Positions 44,962-57,390 are shown, counted from the stretch's first letter. The stretch is 64,000 bases of DNA from Heliocidaris erythrogramma (GCA_025617745.1 CM046854.1:56446258-56510257); one strand, 5' to 3'. The notes: generated from the letters alone by a model not told the origin. Program-made: numbers and translations.

Positions 44962-46439
44962 TGCATGGGCCGTGGAACCAGGCCGGGGGGGGGGTGATGC
45001 TGCGGCCCTTTCACTTGAGTAGATACGTTTCATATAATTTGGTTTAATGATTATGTACAGTACATATATTTTTAGAAGAGATCACATTTTAAAGATATTG
45101 CATTGTAATGATATTTGGCCACTCACTTCGCTCGCTCGCAAATTGTTGAAAAGGGAAGTTAGTATCCGGCAAGAGGTGTCAGTCCCCACTTCCAAAAACG
45201 TTCCACTTACCGGCATTGTGGTACATGTAGTAATAATTATGATAATAATGAATTGAAACAAACTGACATAATGAGAGATGATGGAAGTATGAATATTAGG
45301 GTAATATAATATATATGTAATATATATATAGCAATGCAATAACCACAAAAACATGTAAGCTATAAGGCCTACAATAACTAACAATTAACGAAAGTAAAGA
45401 TCAGAATAATTTAAAGGAATGCTGATGGTTTTGCATGTGCCGTCTCTGAACCCTACCCCCCCCCCCCCAAAAAAAGCTTGTTCTGGACGAGTTGAATATG
45501 AAGATCTAAGTAACGTCACTGAACCGTTCTGTGAGAATTATAGAGAATAGACAATTCATTTTATTCTTCTGAAATAACATTGAGGGGATACATTGCATTA
45601 ACAAGTCAATAACCAGTCTCTCACCACTTTTGATCTATTTAATGTGTACTATGTTTTTTCTTGAAAATACGTTAGAATTCATGTTATGCCATTTTTAGTG
45701 AGTTGTGGGTATCCAACAAAGAACAGCTAAAGCAAATGGCACCTGTAAGTATCGAAATATGCTATATAGTATTCCTTTAAAATGTCCAGACAAGCTCATA
45801 ATCTGGGATATAGACAGTGAAATAAAAACAAACAGGTGTCAATATCTAGGGTGTACCGAAACTCTTGACCAGAACAAGTGGGATTTCTTAATTACATGCC
45901 CTTTTACTATCATTCTCGCGCCATTTGAACAACAAGCCTAGAACAATTATTCACAAGTAATTATTCCAGGACAAACTATTTGCCTGGCATAACTCGTGGT
46001 CGTTTTTACTAACTGACGAATCCGCGCGAATGCGCAAATACGCGCATTGGAGAAAACGGTTTCACAAACCGTCGATTTGTGTTTGAATGGGCAGTGCTTC
46101 CTTATTCCGTATTAATATAAATTATAATATACACCATTTCAAAATCAAAGTCATAAGCTTTCTTTTGATGCATATATCGATACATGAAATTATGCAACGT
46201 TATCTAAGAACACCAAAATCTATAAATTTGTTTCCCGCCAACTCACGTTTTTTCGCGCACCTTGCTCGGGTTTGTCAGTTCGCAAACACGACGACGAACT
46301 ACCCATAGGACAATGATCCATGTTGGACGTGTCCGACAATCACAATCCGGACAGCATTTACGCGGGAGTATTTTTTTTCCAAATTAATATTCAAATCGTT
46401 CTCAGTGTTGATTTTAATAAACCGACCAGTAAACTGATA
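44664..46439. other. No gene; AT microsatellites
   Basis: Single-copy-looking AT-rich DNA with (AT)n at about 44920-44960, C run near 45465 and short ORFs without recognisable domains. Confidence 0.55.
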
Positions 46440-46677
46440 GGCCCTTATTCTGATAGCCGGGTTTAACTTAACCACAGTCTAAGAGTGATAATAACACTGG
46501 TTTAAGACGTCATATTAAACCCAGGTTAAAATTTGGTATTCCGATAGCGAGGTTTAGTCTAACCTCAGTCTAAGTGTGGTAATAACTCTTTCAATATTTA
46601 GAATCGCGCAGGGGGTAGATTGAGTCTGGTTTAACTGTCGCGTAGCCAAAAATGCTAACGTTATACAGCCTGCACAT

Positions 46678-46790
46678 ACGTTTTCGTGCCAGGTCTGCGA
46701 GAATTTCGTATCGAAATACGATACGAAATTCTCGCAGAAATGTATGTAGTTTAGCGATACGAAATTCTCGCAGACCTGGCACGAAAACGT
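46678..46790. repeat. Hairpin with 36-bp perfect arms and a third internal copy
   Basis: Arms 46678-46713 and 46755-46790 ('acgttttcgtgccaggtc' onward) are perfect complements. The 41-bp loop contains a further inverted copy of 'cgatacgaaattctcgcag' (46718-46737). Probably a small fold-back transposon. Confidence 0.8.
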
Positions 46791-47810
46791 TGTTCCTGAA
46801 ATGGCCAACGCCTAAATTGTAACTTTTTTTACTGCTGCATGTTAATTACAGAGAGAGGGACTTTTAAAATTTTGTAGGGAAATTACACTCCAGTAACAAA
46901 TTTAAGAAACCGTAGATCCTAGATAATCCCATTTTTTGGTAGCAAAATTAGATTTCACCGTTACTTGTTAGACAGGAAAATCCGTCTGTTTTGAGGAGTT
47001 TTATAACATTTTTTTTTTTTCGAGGCTCTCCTCCAAGACAATGTAGAGGGATTCTATGAAGCCAGACGTAGTCTCAGCGGAACATATCCCTGAACGAAAT
47101 AGACTGAATTTTCGGTCTAGTCTAATCTAACAAATCCATCTCCCACATACTACCGTACCGGGTGTTATTGTTACTGTAGACTCTGGGTAGGCCTAGATCC
47201 TACGATAGATCTCAGATTTATGTAGACTTTAGATCTAACTGTGGGCCTAAAAAAGAAAATAAATAATGTTATGAAAGTCCTCCAAATTATCAGAAGAATT
47301 GTTCTGCCTAACAATTAATTAGGCCTAACTTTACTAGTCGAGAACTTGCCGAGATGTCACATCAAACATAATTAGTCATATATCTAGGACAGTTTTTTTC
47401 TTAACGAAGGGATTAAAATTTAAACATTCAACTTCTCCTGACCTTAGAAGGCTCAGCATAAAAAGGGCCTACCGTTTTACATCTACTCACCACTTTTTTT
47501 AGGCATTATCCGTTATAAATTCTCCATATTTAGATACCTTTTTAGATCTTGCCAATCAAATGAAAAGACGTAAAAGTTAGATGTCATGCCTGTGATTTGA
47601 CATGACATACATATCGATCAATATGCAAATTCAATAAGCACCGAAAGTGCGCCTATTTGCACTGCGCACGCAGCTCGCAGATATGCGTGCTTCAAGCAAT
47701 AATTAGTAAGCGCTACCCACAGCGCGTAGTAATCCGTTCCGGTCGCCCCGGCAATACATGTACATGTGTCACCTTGAAAAGTGGCTCATCCTGCAAATGG
47801 CAAGTAGCTA

Positions 47811-48363
47811 TTGCCTAGATTACATTTGCTACGGTCATCGTACGATGGATTAGTCTACGATTTTCCTTGCGATTTGGGGGACATCGTAGGTGGCTACGGG
47901 CTACGATTTTTATGTTTACATTATTTACGGTCATCGTGCGATTTCATGTACTGGGCATCGTAGAGGGGCCAAAGACAAAGCCGTACAGAGGCTGTACGGA
48001 GATCGTACAGAGATTGTACGGAGGTCGTAGGGAGATCGTGCGATTTCTGCACGATGCTTTTTTGCTCCCCTGTTGAAAAAAAATCGTACGCTCTCTGCAT
48101 GATCAGCGCAAGGCCTCCGCACAATGACCCTGCGCTGATCGTACGATGCCACCTACGATGTTTTTAAGGCTACGATCCTACGATTTTGAAAAATTTGTAT
48201 AACTCCGCACTAAACAAAATCGTAGAGGCTATGGAGACCGTGAATCCGTACGAAAATCGTACGATCGTCGTATGCCACCCCAGGGAGATCGTGCGATTAG
48301 AGGGATACGATCAGTTTACGGTCACCCTACGATGATCGTAGACCAAATGTAAATGGGGCATTA
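47811..48363. mobile_element. MITE rich in CGTACGATCGTA words
   Basis: Imperfect inverted ends ('ttacatttgctacggtcatc' against the complement of 'gatcgtagaccaaatgtaa') bound about 550 bp filled with TACGAT/ATCGTA words, which makes both strands mutually similar throughout. No ORF of note. Confidence 0.65.
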
Positions 48364-49043
48364 GGGTATAAAAGGCATATTTCACAACCCCCCCCCCCCC
48401 CCCCCAAGTTTGACAGCAAAGAAGAAAAAATAGGCCTACCGGTACTTAATTAAAAAGAAATTCCATCCTAGATCTAGTTGGGTTTTTTTTTTCTTTCTAG
48501 AAACACCTTCATAAATAGGGTAATTATTGTGTGTGTGTTTTTCTTTGTTCGTTTGTTGTTTTGCGGGGGATTATTTATTTTTATTGAATCAAACATTCAA
48601 AATATTTCCAAACAATAATAAAAATTATTGCATTATATAAAAAACAAACAGGAAAGGCAGCAATTACATCAAGTAACTATATGACATAGTTAAAAAGAGC
48701 ACAGGTAGCCGTTTGGGGATAGCCTAGACTCAATACATAAATTGTCGGATTGCCACAATAAATTAATGCACTAGGAATCCCTTGACAATCATCTGAGGCG
48801 AGTGGTATGAATATTCATGAGCAAATGAGCATGCGCAGTAGATTTTCCAATGGAATTAAACCAGGGCGGGGCATTTAACCCAGGGTTTAATTTTAAACGT
48901 AAGTTTAACTAAACCTGGCTATCAGAATACCAAATGGATTTAAACTACACTTAGACTGAAGGTGAGGTTTAAGTGTAGTTTAGTTAACCTAGGGTTAACT
49001 TTAGCCTGGGGTTAAATCAAACCTGCTATCAGAATGCCGGCCA

Positions 49044-49904
49044 TAATGACTAAACTAATTGGCAATAATATGTCGAGCATCATGTGTGATTATCACCATT
49101 ACATATTTTCGTAATTCGTATGTTTTTCTGCAGGGTATATACCGAAGAGCGAGAGACAGCAAAAACAGGTCATCAGCAGACCCCTAAACAATCAATTTTT
49201 CTAAATCTTGCTCGGAAATATCAGAACACCGACATTCCTACAAGCGTTTGGAAATTAATAAAGATTTGAAATTATCGTTATTTCAACGATTCTGACCTAG
49301 ACATGTAGGTTTATTCACGGATTACAATGGATCCACTAGCCACACGGTTTATAATTGTTGAAAACCCCATTTGGCCCCAGCTAACGAAAAGATTAAATGT
49401 CGGACAAATGAAATGATGAATTATAATTAATTAATTATATATCAAATAATGTGATAGTAACTCCCCGATGCTCAATGGTCCAGGCTCACCTAACCAACAA
49501 GTGATGATCATAACGATATCTTTATTACAGATTATTATCACACACCCAATGAGTGTTGATATGGGTGTGTATGATAGGTCTTTGTAGATTTCTATCTATG
49601 TATGTTTGCTTATAACACAAGGTTATGCCTACCTTTTGTCAAGAGCTTAATAGTAGTTCCACCATTAAGGAAGTTCATTATAAAAAAATCTTTGTAAAGT
49701 GTCTCAGTATAGACTTGTTAATCACTTAATTCCGAAATTCTGTTCATCGGGTTCAAATCCTTCATCTTCGCCGTTATATGATTCAGTATTATCATATTTA
49801 GTGATATACAAATGTTTATTAGTTCTCAATGCTATGATACAAATGTGCCCGATAAGGAAACCTAGTTTCAAATAATAATCATGATTCACACTCCAACACA
49901 CGTA
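49044..49904. other. No gene recognised
   Basis: AT-rich DNA, no domain or repeat structure that I recognise. Confidence 0.5.
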
Positions 49905-49992
49905 TACCGGGTGTCCCACAAAAAGCGGAACGGCGGATTTTACAGTACCTTACCTTCGAAAAGTATATAAATTTGATACAATATTTGGTACA

Positions 49993-51205
49993 ATTTACTG
50001 CAATAAATCATATATACCTACCTATTATGCCTGTAGTCTTGACTACGGGACCCCTTCGAGAATTTATCACACATGAGTCACAATATTGTGCGCACCCCCC
50101 GTAATCCTATTGTCCCCTTCGCCACTCACGTGCGTCAACACGCTACGGCCATCTTCCTCTTTCTTGCTCGCCCCCGACGAGATAGGACGTTTAGTCACAG
50201 CGCTCCTGAAATCAGGTCGTATAGTATCTTTTAGGCGCGCTTTTTCGCACATTTAAAGCACTTTTAGGTACCTATATTCGCTTAGATTATAGTACTTTGT
50301 GTTTTAGTAGTCACTCTTGCCGATTGCAAGGGATTTTTGTTTCCCTTTCTTGGCATTTATTTTTCTCTTTCACGGTCAGCCCCACGTAGATATTTCTGTG
50401 ATTGCGGGTGTTTCCGTTTGTCACCGAGCCTTTGGGTTCGGTGTTTGTTCTTACGGTTTTTTGGCTGTGAACATTCTTTTGTGCGTATCTCCCAAATAAA
50501 ATTTACCCTTATTTTACTGCATTCAGTTGAAGTATTTCTTATTTTGAAAAGTATACTTTATTGTCTGTTTTATTGCAGTGGTATGGATTCGGAAGAAGAA
50601 GCAGCTAGGTCAAGGAGACCTGCTTCTTCCGAAGAGTCGTCTAGCAAGACGACTCGGCCTTCCAGAACTCTCCCGAGTACTTCGGTACATGGGGGAGGGA
50701 GGAGGGCTAAGGGTAAGTTGCCTAGTGGTGTTTCCTTGCAGAGTTTGCCAGTCTCGTAGCTTGCGGCTTCGGGACGGGTGGCGTTAACTGAGTCGGGATC
50801 GTCAACTCCGAAGCCCGTGGTTTCGGGGTGGGTGGCGTCAGATTCTAGTGGTTTGGGTATCTAACGATTCCAATCCCCCGGTCGCTGAGACCAGAGGGGG
50901 GAGGCGGTTGTTTCCCGTACGGTAGCGTTCACTCGCTCTGATCCGTTAGGGGAGACGCGCCCCACTACTGCAGGGCAACCCACGGGCTTAGTCCATGTTG
51001 GTCTGGGTTCTCAAACCCTAGCCCCCGCAAACGCCATATGGAGGAACGAGTACTTCCTGGGCTGTCTACATTGCCAGCTAATGGGAATGCTCGAGCTAAC
51101 AATTATGGACGCTCTTCGGAGCAACAGGTGTTTTCACCTGAGTGCGTGACTACTAGTGCTCCCCTATTGCCGCTTTCTAGCGGTCCAATAGCGGGTTCAC
51201 ACGCC
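49993..51205 (+). mobile_element. DIRS-c outer copy, 5' fragment only
   Basis: Left inverted repeat (49993-50162), leader and the first part of gag (ATG at 50583), stopping at 'ttcacacgcct' where a second DIRS left end begins. Compared with the inner copy it has a stop (Ser-Val-Ser-Glu against Val-Ser-stop at about 50757) and other small indels. The matching 3' part is not present after the inner copy. Confidence 0.88.
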
Positions 51206-51375
51206 TATTTACTGCAATAAATCATATATACCTACCTATTATGCCTGTAGTCTTGACTACGGGACCCCTTCGAGAATTATCACACATGTGTCACAATATT
51301 GTGCGCACCCCCCGTAATCCTATTGTCCCCTTCGCCACTCACGCGCGTCAATACGCTACGGCCATCTTCCTCTTT
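51206..51375 (+). repeat. DIRS-c left inverted terminal repeat
   Basis: 'atttactgcaataaatcat' to 'ggccatcttcctcttt'; reverse complement of 57196-57360. The same repeat, slightly diverged, opens the outer copy at 49993-50162. Confidence 0.9.
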
Positions 51376-51796
51376 CTTGCTCGCCCCCGACGAGTTAGGA
51401 CGTATAGTCACAGCGCTCCTGAAATCAGGTCGTATAGTATCTTTTTGGTGCGCTTTTTCACATAGTTAAAGCACTTTTAGGTACCTATATTCGTTTAGAT
51501 TATAGTACTTTGTGTTTTAGTAGTCACTCTTGCCGATTGCAAGGGATTTTTTGATTCCCTTTCTTGGCATTTATTTTTCTCTTTCACGGTCAGCCCCACG
51601 TAGATATTTCCGTGTTTGCGGGTGTTTCCGTTTGTCACCGAGCCTTCGGGTTCGGCGTTTATTCTTACGGTTTTAGGCTGTGAAAATTTCTTTAGTGCGT
51701 ATCTCCCAAATAATTTTACCCTTATTTACTGCATTCAGTTGAAGTATTTCTTAATTTGAAAAAGTATACTTTATTGTCTGTTTTTATTGCAGTGGT

Positions 51797-54061
51797 ATGG
51801 ATTCGGAAGAAGAAGCAGCTAGGTCAAGGAGACCTGCTTCTTCCGAAGAGTCGTCTAGCAAGACGACTCGGCCTTCCAGAACTCCCCCGAGTACTGCGGT
51901 ACACGGGGGAGGGAGGAGGGCTAAGGGTAAGTTGCCTAGTGGTGTTTCCTTGCAGAGTTTGCCAGTCTCGGAGCTTGCGGCTTCGGGACGGGTGGCGTTA
52001 ACTGAATCGGGATTGTCAACTCCGAAGCCTGTGGTTTCGGGGTGGGTGGCGTCAGATTCTAGTGGTTTGGATATCTCGAATCCAATCCCCCGGTCGCTGA
52101 GACCAGAGGGGGGGGGGGGGGGCTGTTGTTTCCCGTACGGTAGCGTTCACTCGCTCTGATCCGTTAGGGGAGACGCGCCCCACTACTGCAGGGCAGCCCA
52201 CGGGCTTAGTCCATGTTGGTCTGGGTTCTCAAACCCTAGCCCCCGGCAAACGCCATATGGGGGAACGAGTACTTCCTGGGCTGTCTACATTGCCAGCTAA
52301 TGGGAATGCTCGAGCTAACAATTATGGACGCTCTTCGGAGCAACAGGTGTTTTCACCTGAGTGCGTGACTACTAGTGCTCCCCTATTGCTGCTTTCGAGC
52401 GGTCCAATAGCGGGTTCACACGCCTTTAGTAGTCATCGGGCACATACCGAGTCATCTCGGTCTGCCCACGCACTGGGAGCTTTTAGCTCCCAACCCAAGG
52501 CTACTGCATCTTCTTGCTTAGCCAATATGGGTGATTTGGGCGATTCTCTAGGCTTACGCCATGAGTGCTCCAATCCCTTTATGGGAAGTGAACGCCCCTC
52601 CGCGGAGGGATCGGTTTGTGTTTCCGAAGAGGCTTCGGGGACCCGAACGAATCCGATTAAGCGTTCTAAGAAAAGGGTTTCGGCTACGACTTTTGTCGAG
52701 CCAGCCAAGAAAAAGGCCAAGAAGAAGGCAAAAAGTGGCAAGGCTTTGCCGGCCTCTTGCCCGTCTGACCTGGCTAACCCAGCTAGCTCCTCTCAAGCTG
52801 ACATGTTCAGTATGATGCGGCTTTTGCTCAGAATCAGGGTTGGTCCTTTGTACCGGCTACTTCAACCCTGACTTCTGTCCCTATTCAGGGATCTCGCCTT
52901 GAGTCTAATCAGCCTTTTGTGATTGATTCCTCTTTGTCTGAGTCAGATTCGCATGTGCCTCCTATTCCCGCGGCCCTTGGGGCTCCGCCGGGCGAGGAGA
53001 CTTTTGTTGAACCATGCGGGGCTCTGCCTGCGGAGGCCTTTGTTAGTGCTCCTTTGTCTCATTCCACTCGGGTGGAACCAGATTCGGATGTGGCTTCTCA
53101 AGCTTCGGTTCCCGAATCGCTTGGGCAGGCGGAGTCTCAATCGCTTGCTCTTCGCGGGGTAGAAGCGATTGCTTTGTTGTCCAAATATCTCCCTGAATTT
53201 CAGTCAACCCGCGCGCAGGGTTCGACTTCGCGTTGGAAATTTAAGCAGCAGGATTCCTCTGAGGGTATCGCTCTTGAGGAGGTTTTCAAGCTGGAGTATG
53301 ACCGCATTGAGGCCGCGCTGTTGATTAAGCGCTCTAATGCGGTCAAGGGTAAGGCCTTTGCCTTTTGTTCTCAGGACCAAGACAGCTTTTTTAAGGCTAA
53401 GACTCTGTCTCCTGAGATTTTGGAGGTTGGTCGTCGCTTACGGGCGACTAATCCGCTTACCTCCGCCGCTTTCAAGGCGGAGGATAAGATCTGGTCTAAT
53501 ATTGAAAACCAGGTTAGGTCGGGGATGCGTTTGTCGGCGTTTCAAGGGTTTCTCTCCGACCTTAGGTCCAGGGCGGAGGAGTTGAATGTTACCGATGGTG
53601 ACAAGCTGATTATTGACGACCTGTTGCATACTCTTTTTTGTCTGCAGTGGTCGCAGCTTTCCACCGCAGCTGCTTCGGCTACGTTCCGTCGCAGGACCTC
53701 GGCTCTCTCGGCACTGGGTGTTAGAGAGTCGGGCATTGCTCAACTTCTCCGAGATGTTCCGTCTCGGGGTCCTTCGCTTTTTGGTGGTAAATTCGCTACG
53801 GTTTTTCAGAGAGAGATCGATGCGCGTAAGCAGATCTCGGATATGACTAAGCAGTTTCACACTAGCTCTAAGCCAACGCGGGCCCCTGTTCAGCGTAGAC
53901 CTGCTGGTCCCGTTTCGGGTCAACGCAGTCGCGTGTCTAGGGTCCCGCCTCCTGAGCCACAGCCAGCTCCTTCTCGTGGGAGAGGGAGTCGTGGCAGGGG
54001 CATTTCGAGAGGTACTCGTGGTAAGGCGATGGCTTCGCAGAAGGCCAAGCCTGGGTTTTGA
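51797..54061 (+). pseudogene. gag: DIRS-c gag-like ORF
   Basis: Structural-protein-like first ORF. The ATG at 51797 gives MDSEEEAARSRRP, similar in plan to DIRS-a (MSSSEEEQSR). A Lys-rich region (KKRVSATTFVEPAKKKAKKK) lies near 52670-52730. The conserved part IPAALGAPPGEE corresponds to VPAALGAPPGEE of DIRS-a, and NQVRSGMRLSAFQGFL to TKVRSGLRLSAYLGSL. The RG-rich tail (RGRGSRGRGISRGTRGK) precedes the stop at 54059-54061. Frame changes occur at the 15-G run near 52110 and a T run near 52826. An upstream pyrimidine tract and 'ttgcag' at about 51779-51792 parallel the leader splice site of DIRS-a. Confidence 0.8.
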
Positions 54062-56003
54062 TGTTTTTTCCCGAGCGCTTGTTCAACCGAATGTGGTAGG
54101 TGGCCGTCTTCACGCGTTTCTCCCCGCTTGGGAGCCATCTCCGGGGACGCGTTTGTTCTCTCCGTCGTGCGAGACGGATTCTTCATAGATCTTTGCGCTT
54201 CGCTCCCCGGAGGGGCTATAAGAATTCGGTCACCTCCCATGTCTGCCCTGTCTCGATCTCATGCTTCAAGGGAGATCGAGTCTCTTCTGGAAAAGAGGGC
54301 TATAGAAAGGGTAAGAGACAGGCCGTCTCTTTCCCTTTCTCCAATATTTATTCCCAAGCGCTCGGGAAAACTTCGTTTGATACTGAACCTAAAAGGATAA
54401 ACAAATTTATTCCTCCGGTTCATTTTCGGATGGAGACTCTTGCCTCCATTCTTCCGTTGATCAAAAGGGAAGACTACGCGGTCTCGATAGATCTCAAGGA
54501 CGCGTACTTTCACATTCCCATTCATCGCGCATCTCGCGATCTTCTGGGGTTCTCCTTCCTCTCGGAGACTTATCGTTTTCGGGCTCTTCCCTTCGGGCTG
54601 CGCCCGGCCCCTCGGGTTTTTACTCAAGTTGTAGCGGTGCTAGCGGCCTTTCTGAGGCGTCGCGGCCTGCGGTTGTTTTGTTACCTGGACGATTGGCTTC
54701 TCCTTGCGGAGTCGCGCGATCGTTTGTTGGACGAGACTCGTTTGCTCGTCTCTCTTACTCAAGACTTAGGTTTCCTAATAAATTGGGAAAAGTCAGAGTT
54801 AGTCCCCACTCGCAGCCCAGTTTTTCTGGGGGCGGTGTTAGACATAAGGAATCAGCTAGCTCGGCCCAGTCGAGACAGGATTCTCACCATTGTCTCTGCG
54901 GCTCGCAAGCTCTTGCTGGCCAGAAGAGTCTCGGCCAGACAGTGGCTTCAGTTTCTAGGTTATCTAGCCAGTCTAGTCGATGTTTTAGAGGACTGCCGGC
55001 TCCTCATGAGACCCTTTCAGAGACATCTCCTCAGGTTCTTCAAGCCGGGAAAAGACTCTCTTTTGGTCTGGATTCCAGTACCAGTAAAGATCAAGTCTCT
55101 TCTCGCTTGTTGGACGAGCGAGGTGTTTCTCGCGCAAGGCAGGTCCTTCACTGCCCCTCTCCCGTCGATATCGGTTTCGACGGACGCCTCTCGGTTGGGG
55201 TGGGAGGACACTGCAACGGCAGCACGGTTGCGGGGATTGGTCTCATCTTGGGACTCTTCCTCATATCAATGTCCTGGAGTTTATGGCAGTTCTGTTGACC
55301 TTGCTCCATTTCAGAAGTCGACTTCTCAGTCGTTCGGTTCTGATTCTCACGGACAATGTTACTGTGGCGGCATATATCAATCGGCAGGGAGGCACTCGTT
55401 CGGTTGCCCTGAATGCCCTAGCAGCTCAGCTGTGGAGGTGGTGTCGTCGCATGGCAATCACACCCGTGGCCTCTTTCATCCCTGGTCGGGAAAACCTCAT
55501 TGCGGATTTTCTGTCTCGGGCAGGTATCTTCCATCGGAATGGACGCTTCATCCGGAGGTCTTTTGCCGCATTCGCAGTCGCCTAAGTCCACTGGAAGTGG
55601 ATCTATTTGCGTCGGTGCTAAATCGCCAGCTGCCGAGGTATTGCTCCCGTGTTCGCGATCAGGAGCATGGGCTCTCGATGCTTTCTCCCTCAGCTGAGAG
55701 AACCTTCAGGGATTCGCCTTTCCTCCCTTCCAACTGATTCCGCGTGTCTTGCGGAAAATCAGGGAAGATCGGGCGCGGGTGCTTGTAATAGCTCCCTTTT
55801 GGCCCCGGAGGAATTGGTTTCCAGAACTTACGAGCCTCCTAAGGGCTCAACCGTTCGTTCTCCCGTTAAGAGCGGATCTGGTGTTGCAGCCCCTATCGGG
55901 GATTCTTCACCACAGTCCGGAGTCTCTTCATTTGACTGCTTGGCCCCTGTCAGGGAATCTGCAAGACAGTCGGGTCTCTCTGATAGAGCCGCGGACTTTT
56001 TAA
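54062..56003 (+). pseudogene. pol: DIRS-c reverse transcriptase-RNase H-methyltransferase-like polyprotein
   Basis: RT blocks are AISGDAFVLSVVRDGFFIDL, SIDLKDAYFHIPIH, FRALPFGLRPAPRVFTQ, catalytic CYLDDWLL (about 54680-54705) and FLINWEKSELVPT. RNase H is VLILTDNVTVAAYINRQG and ENLIADFLSR (about 55335-55520). The methyltransferase-like part is LPSEWTLHPEVF, VDLFAS, LPLRADLVLQPLSGILHH, ending at the stop at 56001-56003. At least five single-base frame breaks are inferred by comparison with DIRS-a (about 54126, 54393, 55203, 55235 and 55525-55590), mostly one base missing from a short homopolymer. No substitution-type stop codon was noticed in the RT core. Confidence 0.86.
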
Positions 56004-56976
56004 TGTCCAGTCGTAGGGTTTCTACTAGGGAAATTTACAATTCCCGTCTCTCGGCCTTTTTCCTTTGGTGCAAAGAGAGAAATCAAACCCCTTCTAAGGC
56101 TCCCATTGGTTCAATTGCGGATTTCTTAATCTCGTTATTTGACAAAGGGAGATCTATCTCTACTATCCGAGGCTACCGTTCGGCGATCGGGGCCATTCAT
56201 TCGGGTTTCTCAGATGGTTCGGGGATTTCCAATTCCCCGCTACTAAGCGGTTTGATTCGTTCGTTCTTTCTGAAACGACCTTCTTTTTCTAAGCTAGTGC
56301 CGTCTTGGAGTCTGCCTAAGGTCCTGGAGGCCTTGGCGAAACCTCTTTCGAACCGTTAGGTGAAGCTTCGCTTCATCATCTTACGGTTAAGACGCTCTTT
56401 TTGGTAGCTATTGCCTCTGGGCAGAGGCGCAGTACTCTTCATGCTCTCTGTCTTACTCCTGGTCATGTTCGCTGGGAGAGAAAAGGCGTTAGATTGATTC
56501 CTAGGGCTTCTTTTATTGCCAAGAATCAGACAGCTGCCTCTGGCCCTGTTGAGATTTTCTTTGTCCGCTTTCTGACTTTTCTTCGGATGCGTGAGGACAA
56601 AGTTTGGTGTCCTGTAAGGGCTCTCAAATGGTATATTGATAAGACTAAGTCTTATCGTAAGGATGATCAGTTGTTCCTGATCACTAGAGAGCCTTTTTCT
56701 CCTGCCTCTCTTGATTCCATCTCTAGGTGGATCGTTGAAGCTATTAGGGCCGCTGGCACAGAGGCTCTTTTATCCGACAGTAAGCCTCGTGCTCATGATA
56801 CTCGTAGTGTCGGCACTTCTTGGGCTTTGTTTCAAGGTGTGGCGCTTGTTGATATTTTGAAGGCTGCTTATTGGCGTTCGTCCAATTCCTTCATTTCTTG
56901 CTACCTTAGGGATGTTCCCGCAGGTGAAGCTTTGTTTACGTCAGCCACCTTGAAGGCCGCTGTGTCTTCTTTGTAG
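55649..56976 (+). pseudogene. DIRS-c tyrosine recombinase (one frameshift)
   Basis: The core-binding half has RAADFLMSSRRVSTREIYNS and GRSISTIRGYRSAIGAIHSG. After one lost base at about 56343 (in 'cctcttt', where DIRS-a encodes KPPFEPLGKAS) the catalytic half continues in another frame. It has SGQRRSTLHAL, AHDTRSVGTSW, AYWRSS and ISCYLRDV with the nucleophile Tyr, ending at TAG 56974-56976. All catalytic residues are present, so correction of one base would give a full recombinase. The N-terminal part overlaps the preceding ORF, as in DIRS-a. Confidence 0.85.
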
Positions 56977-57041
56977 TCTTTGGTGAAATCCTATTCCCTT
57001 CTGCTCGAAACATGCCTCCCGTCTTTGAGTTGGCGCTGGTC

Positions 57042-57136
57042 TGGCATAATAGGTAGGTATATATGATTTATTGCAGTAAATTTGTAAAATCAGCACTGAT
57101 TTTCTTATTTACTATATAAATCTATATACCTACCTA
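57042..57136 (+). repeat. DIRS-c internal complementary region
   Basis: Contains the complement of the left end ('ttgcagtaaat') joined to the complement of the right end ('tttgtaaaatcagcactg') at 'cagtaaatttgtaaaatc', as expected for a circle-junction template. Confidence 0.88.
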
Positions 57137-57195
57137 TGACCCTCCCTCCTTCCCCGCACCTTGCAAGCAACATGTTTCTTCTTGGGGTTGCTCGC

Positions 57196-57390
57196 AAAAG
57201 AGGAAGATGGCCGTAGCGTGTTGACGCGCGTGAGTGGCGAAGGGGACAATAGGATTACGGGGGGTGCGCACAATATTGTGACTCATGTGTGATAAATTCT
57301 CGAAGGGGTCCCGTAGTCAAGACTACAGGCATAATAGGTAGGTATATAGATTTATATAGTAAATAAGAAAATCAGTGCTGATTTTACAAA
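57196..57390 (-). repeat. DIRS-c right inverted terminal repeat
   Basis: Reverse complement of the left repeat, with the usual extension 'aagaaaatcagtgctg' to 'attttacaaat'. Flank 'atttggtaatac' belongs to the interrupted MITE. Confidence 0.88.

Larger units (their letters stand above)
46440..49043. mobile_element. TIR element with two tiers of inverted repeats
   Basis: Outer ends: 'ggcccttattctgatagcc' and the complement of 'ggccggcattctgatagc', with ATA on both sides (46437-46439 and 49044-49046). An inner pair with the same core ('tttggtattccgatagcg' at about 46534 and the complement of 'tttggtattctgatagcc' at about 48919) lies about 95-125 bp further in. Interior holds a perfect hairpin (46678-46790) and another MITE (about 47811-48363). 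No transposase ORF. Superfamily unassigned; 3-bp duplication and GGCC ends would suit a Harbinger-like element but are not proof. Confidence 0.65.
51206..57390 (+). mobile_element. DIRS-c inner copy, full length
   Basis: Complete DIRS element of a family distinct from DIRS-a/b but with identical architecture: left inverted repeat 51206-51375, gag, RT-RNaseH-methyltransferase-like ORF, recombinase, internal complementary region 57042-57136, right inverted repeat 57196-57390. It starts inside the outer copy's gag and ends against MITE sequence. All ORFs are interrupted by single-base indels. Confidence 0.92.

Noticed and set aside
47867-48152. Frames in the TACGATC-rich MITE
   Set aside because: Similar frames appear on both strands because the sequence is self-complementary; no domain.
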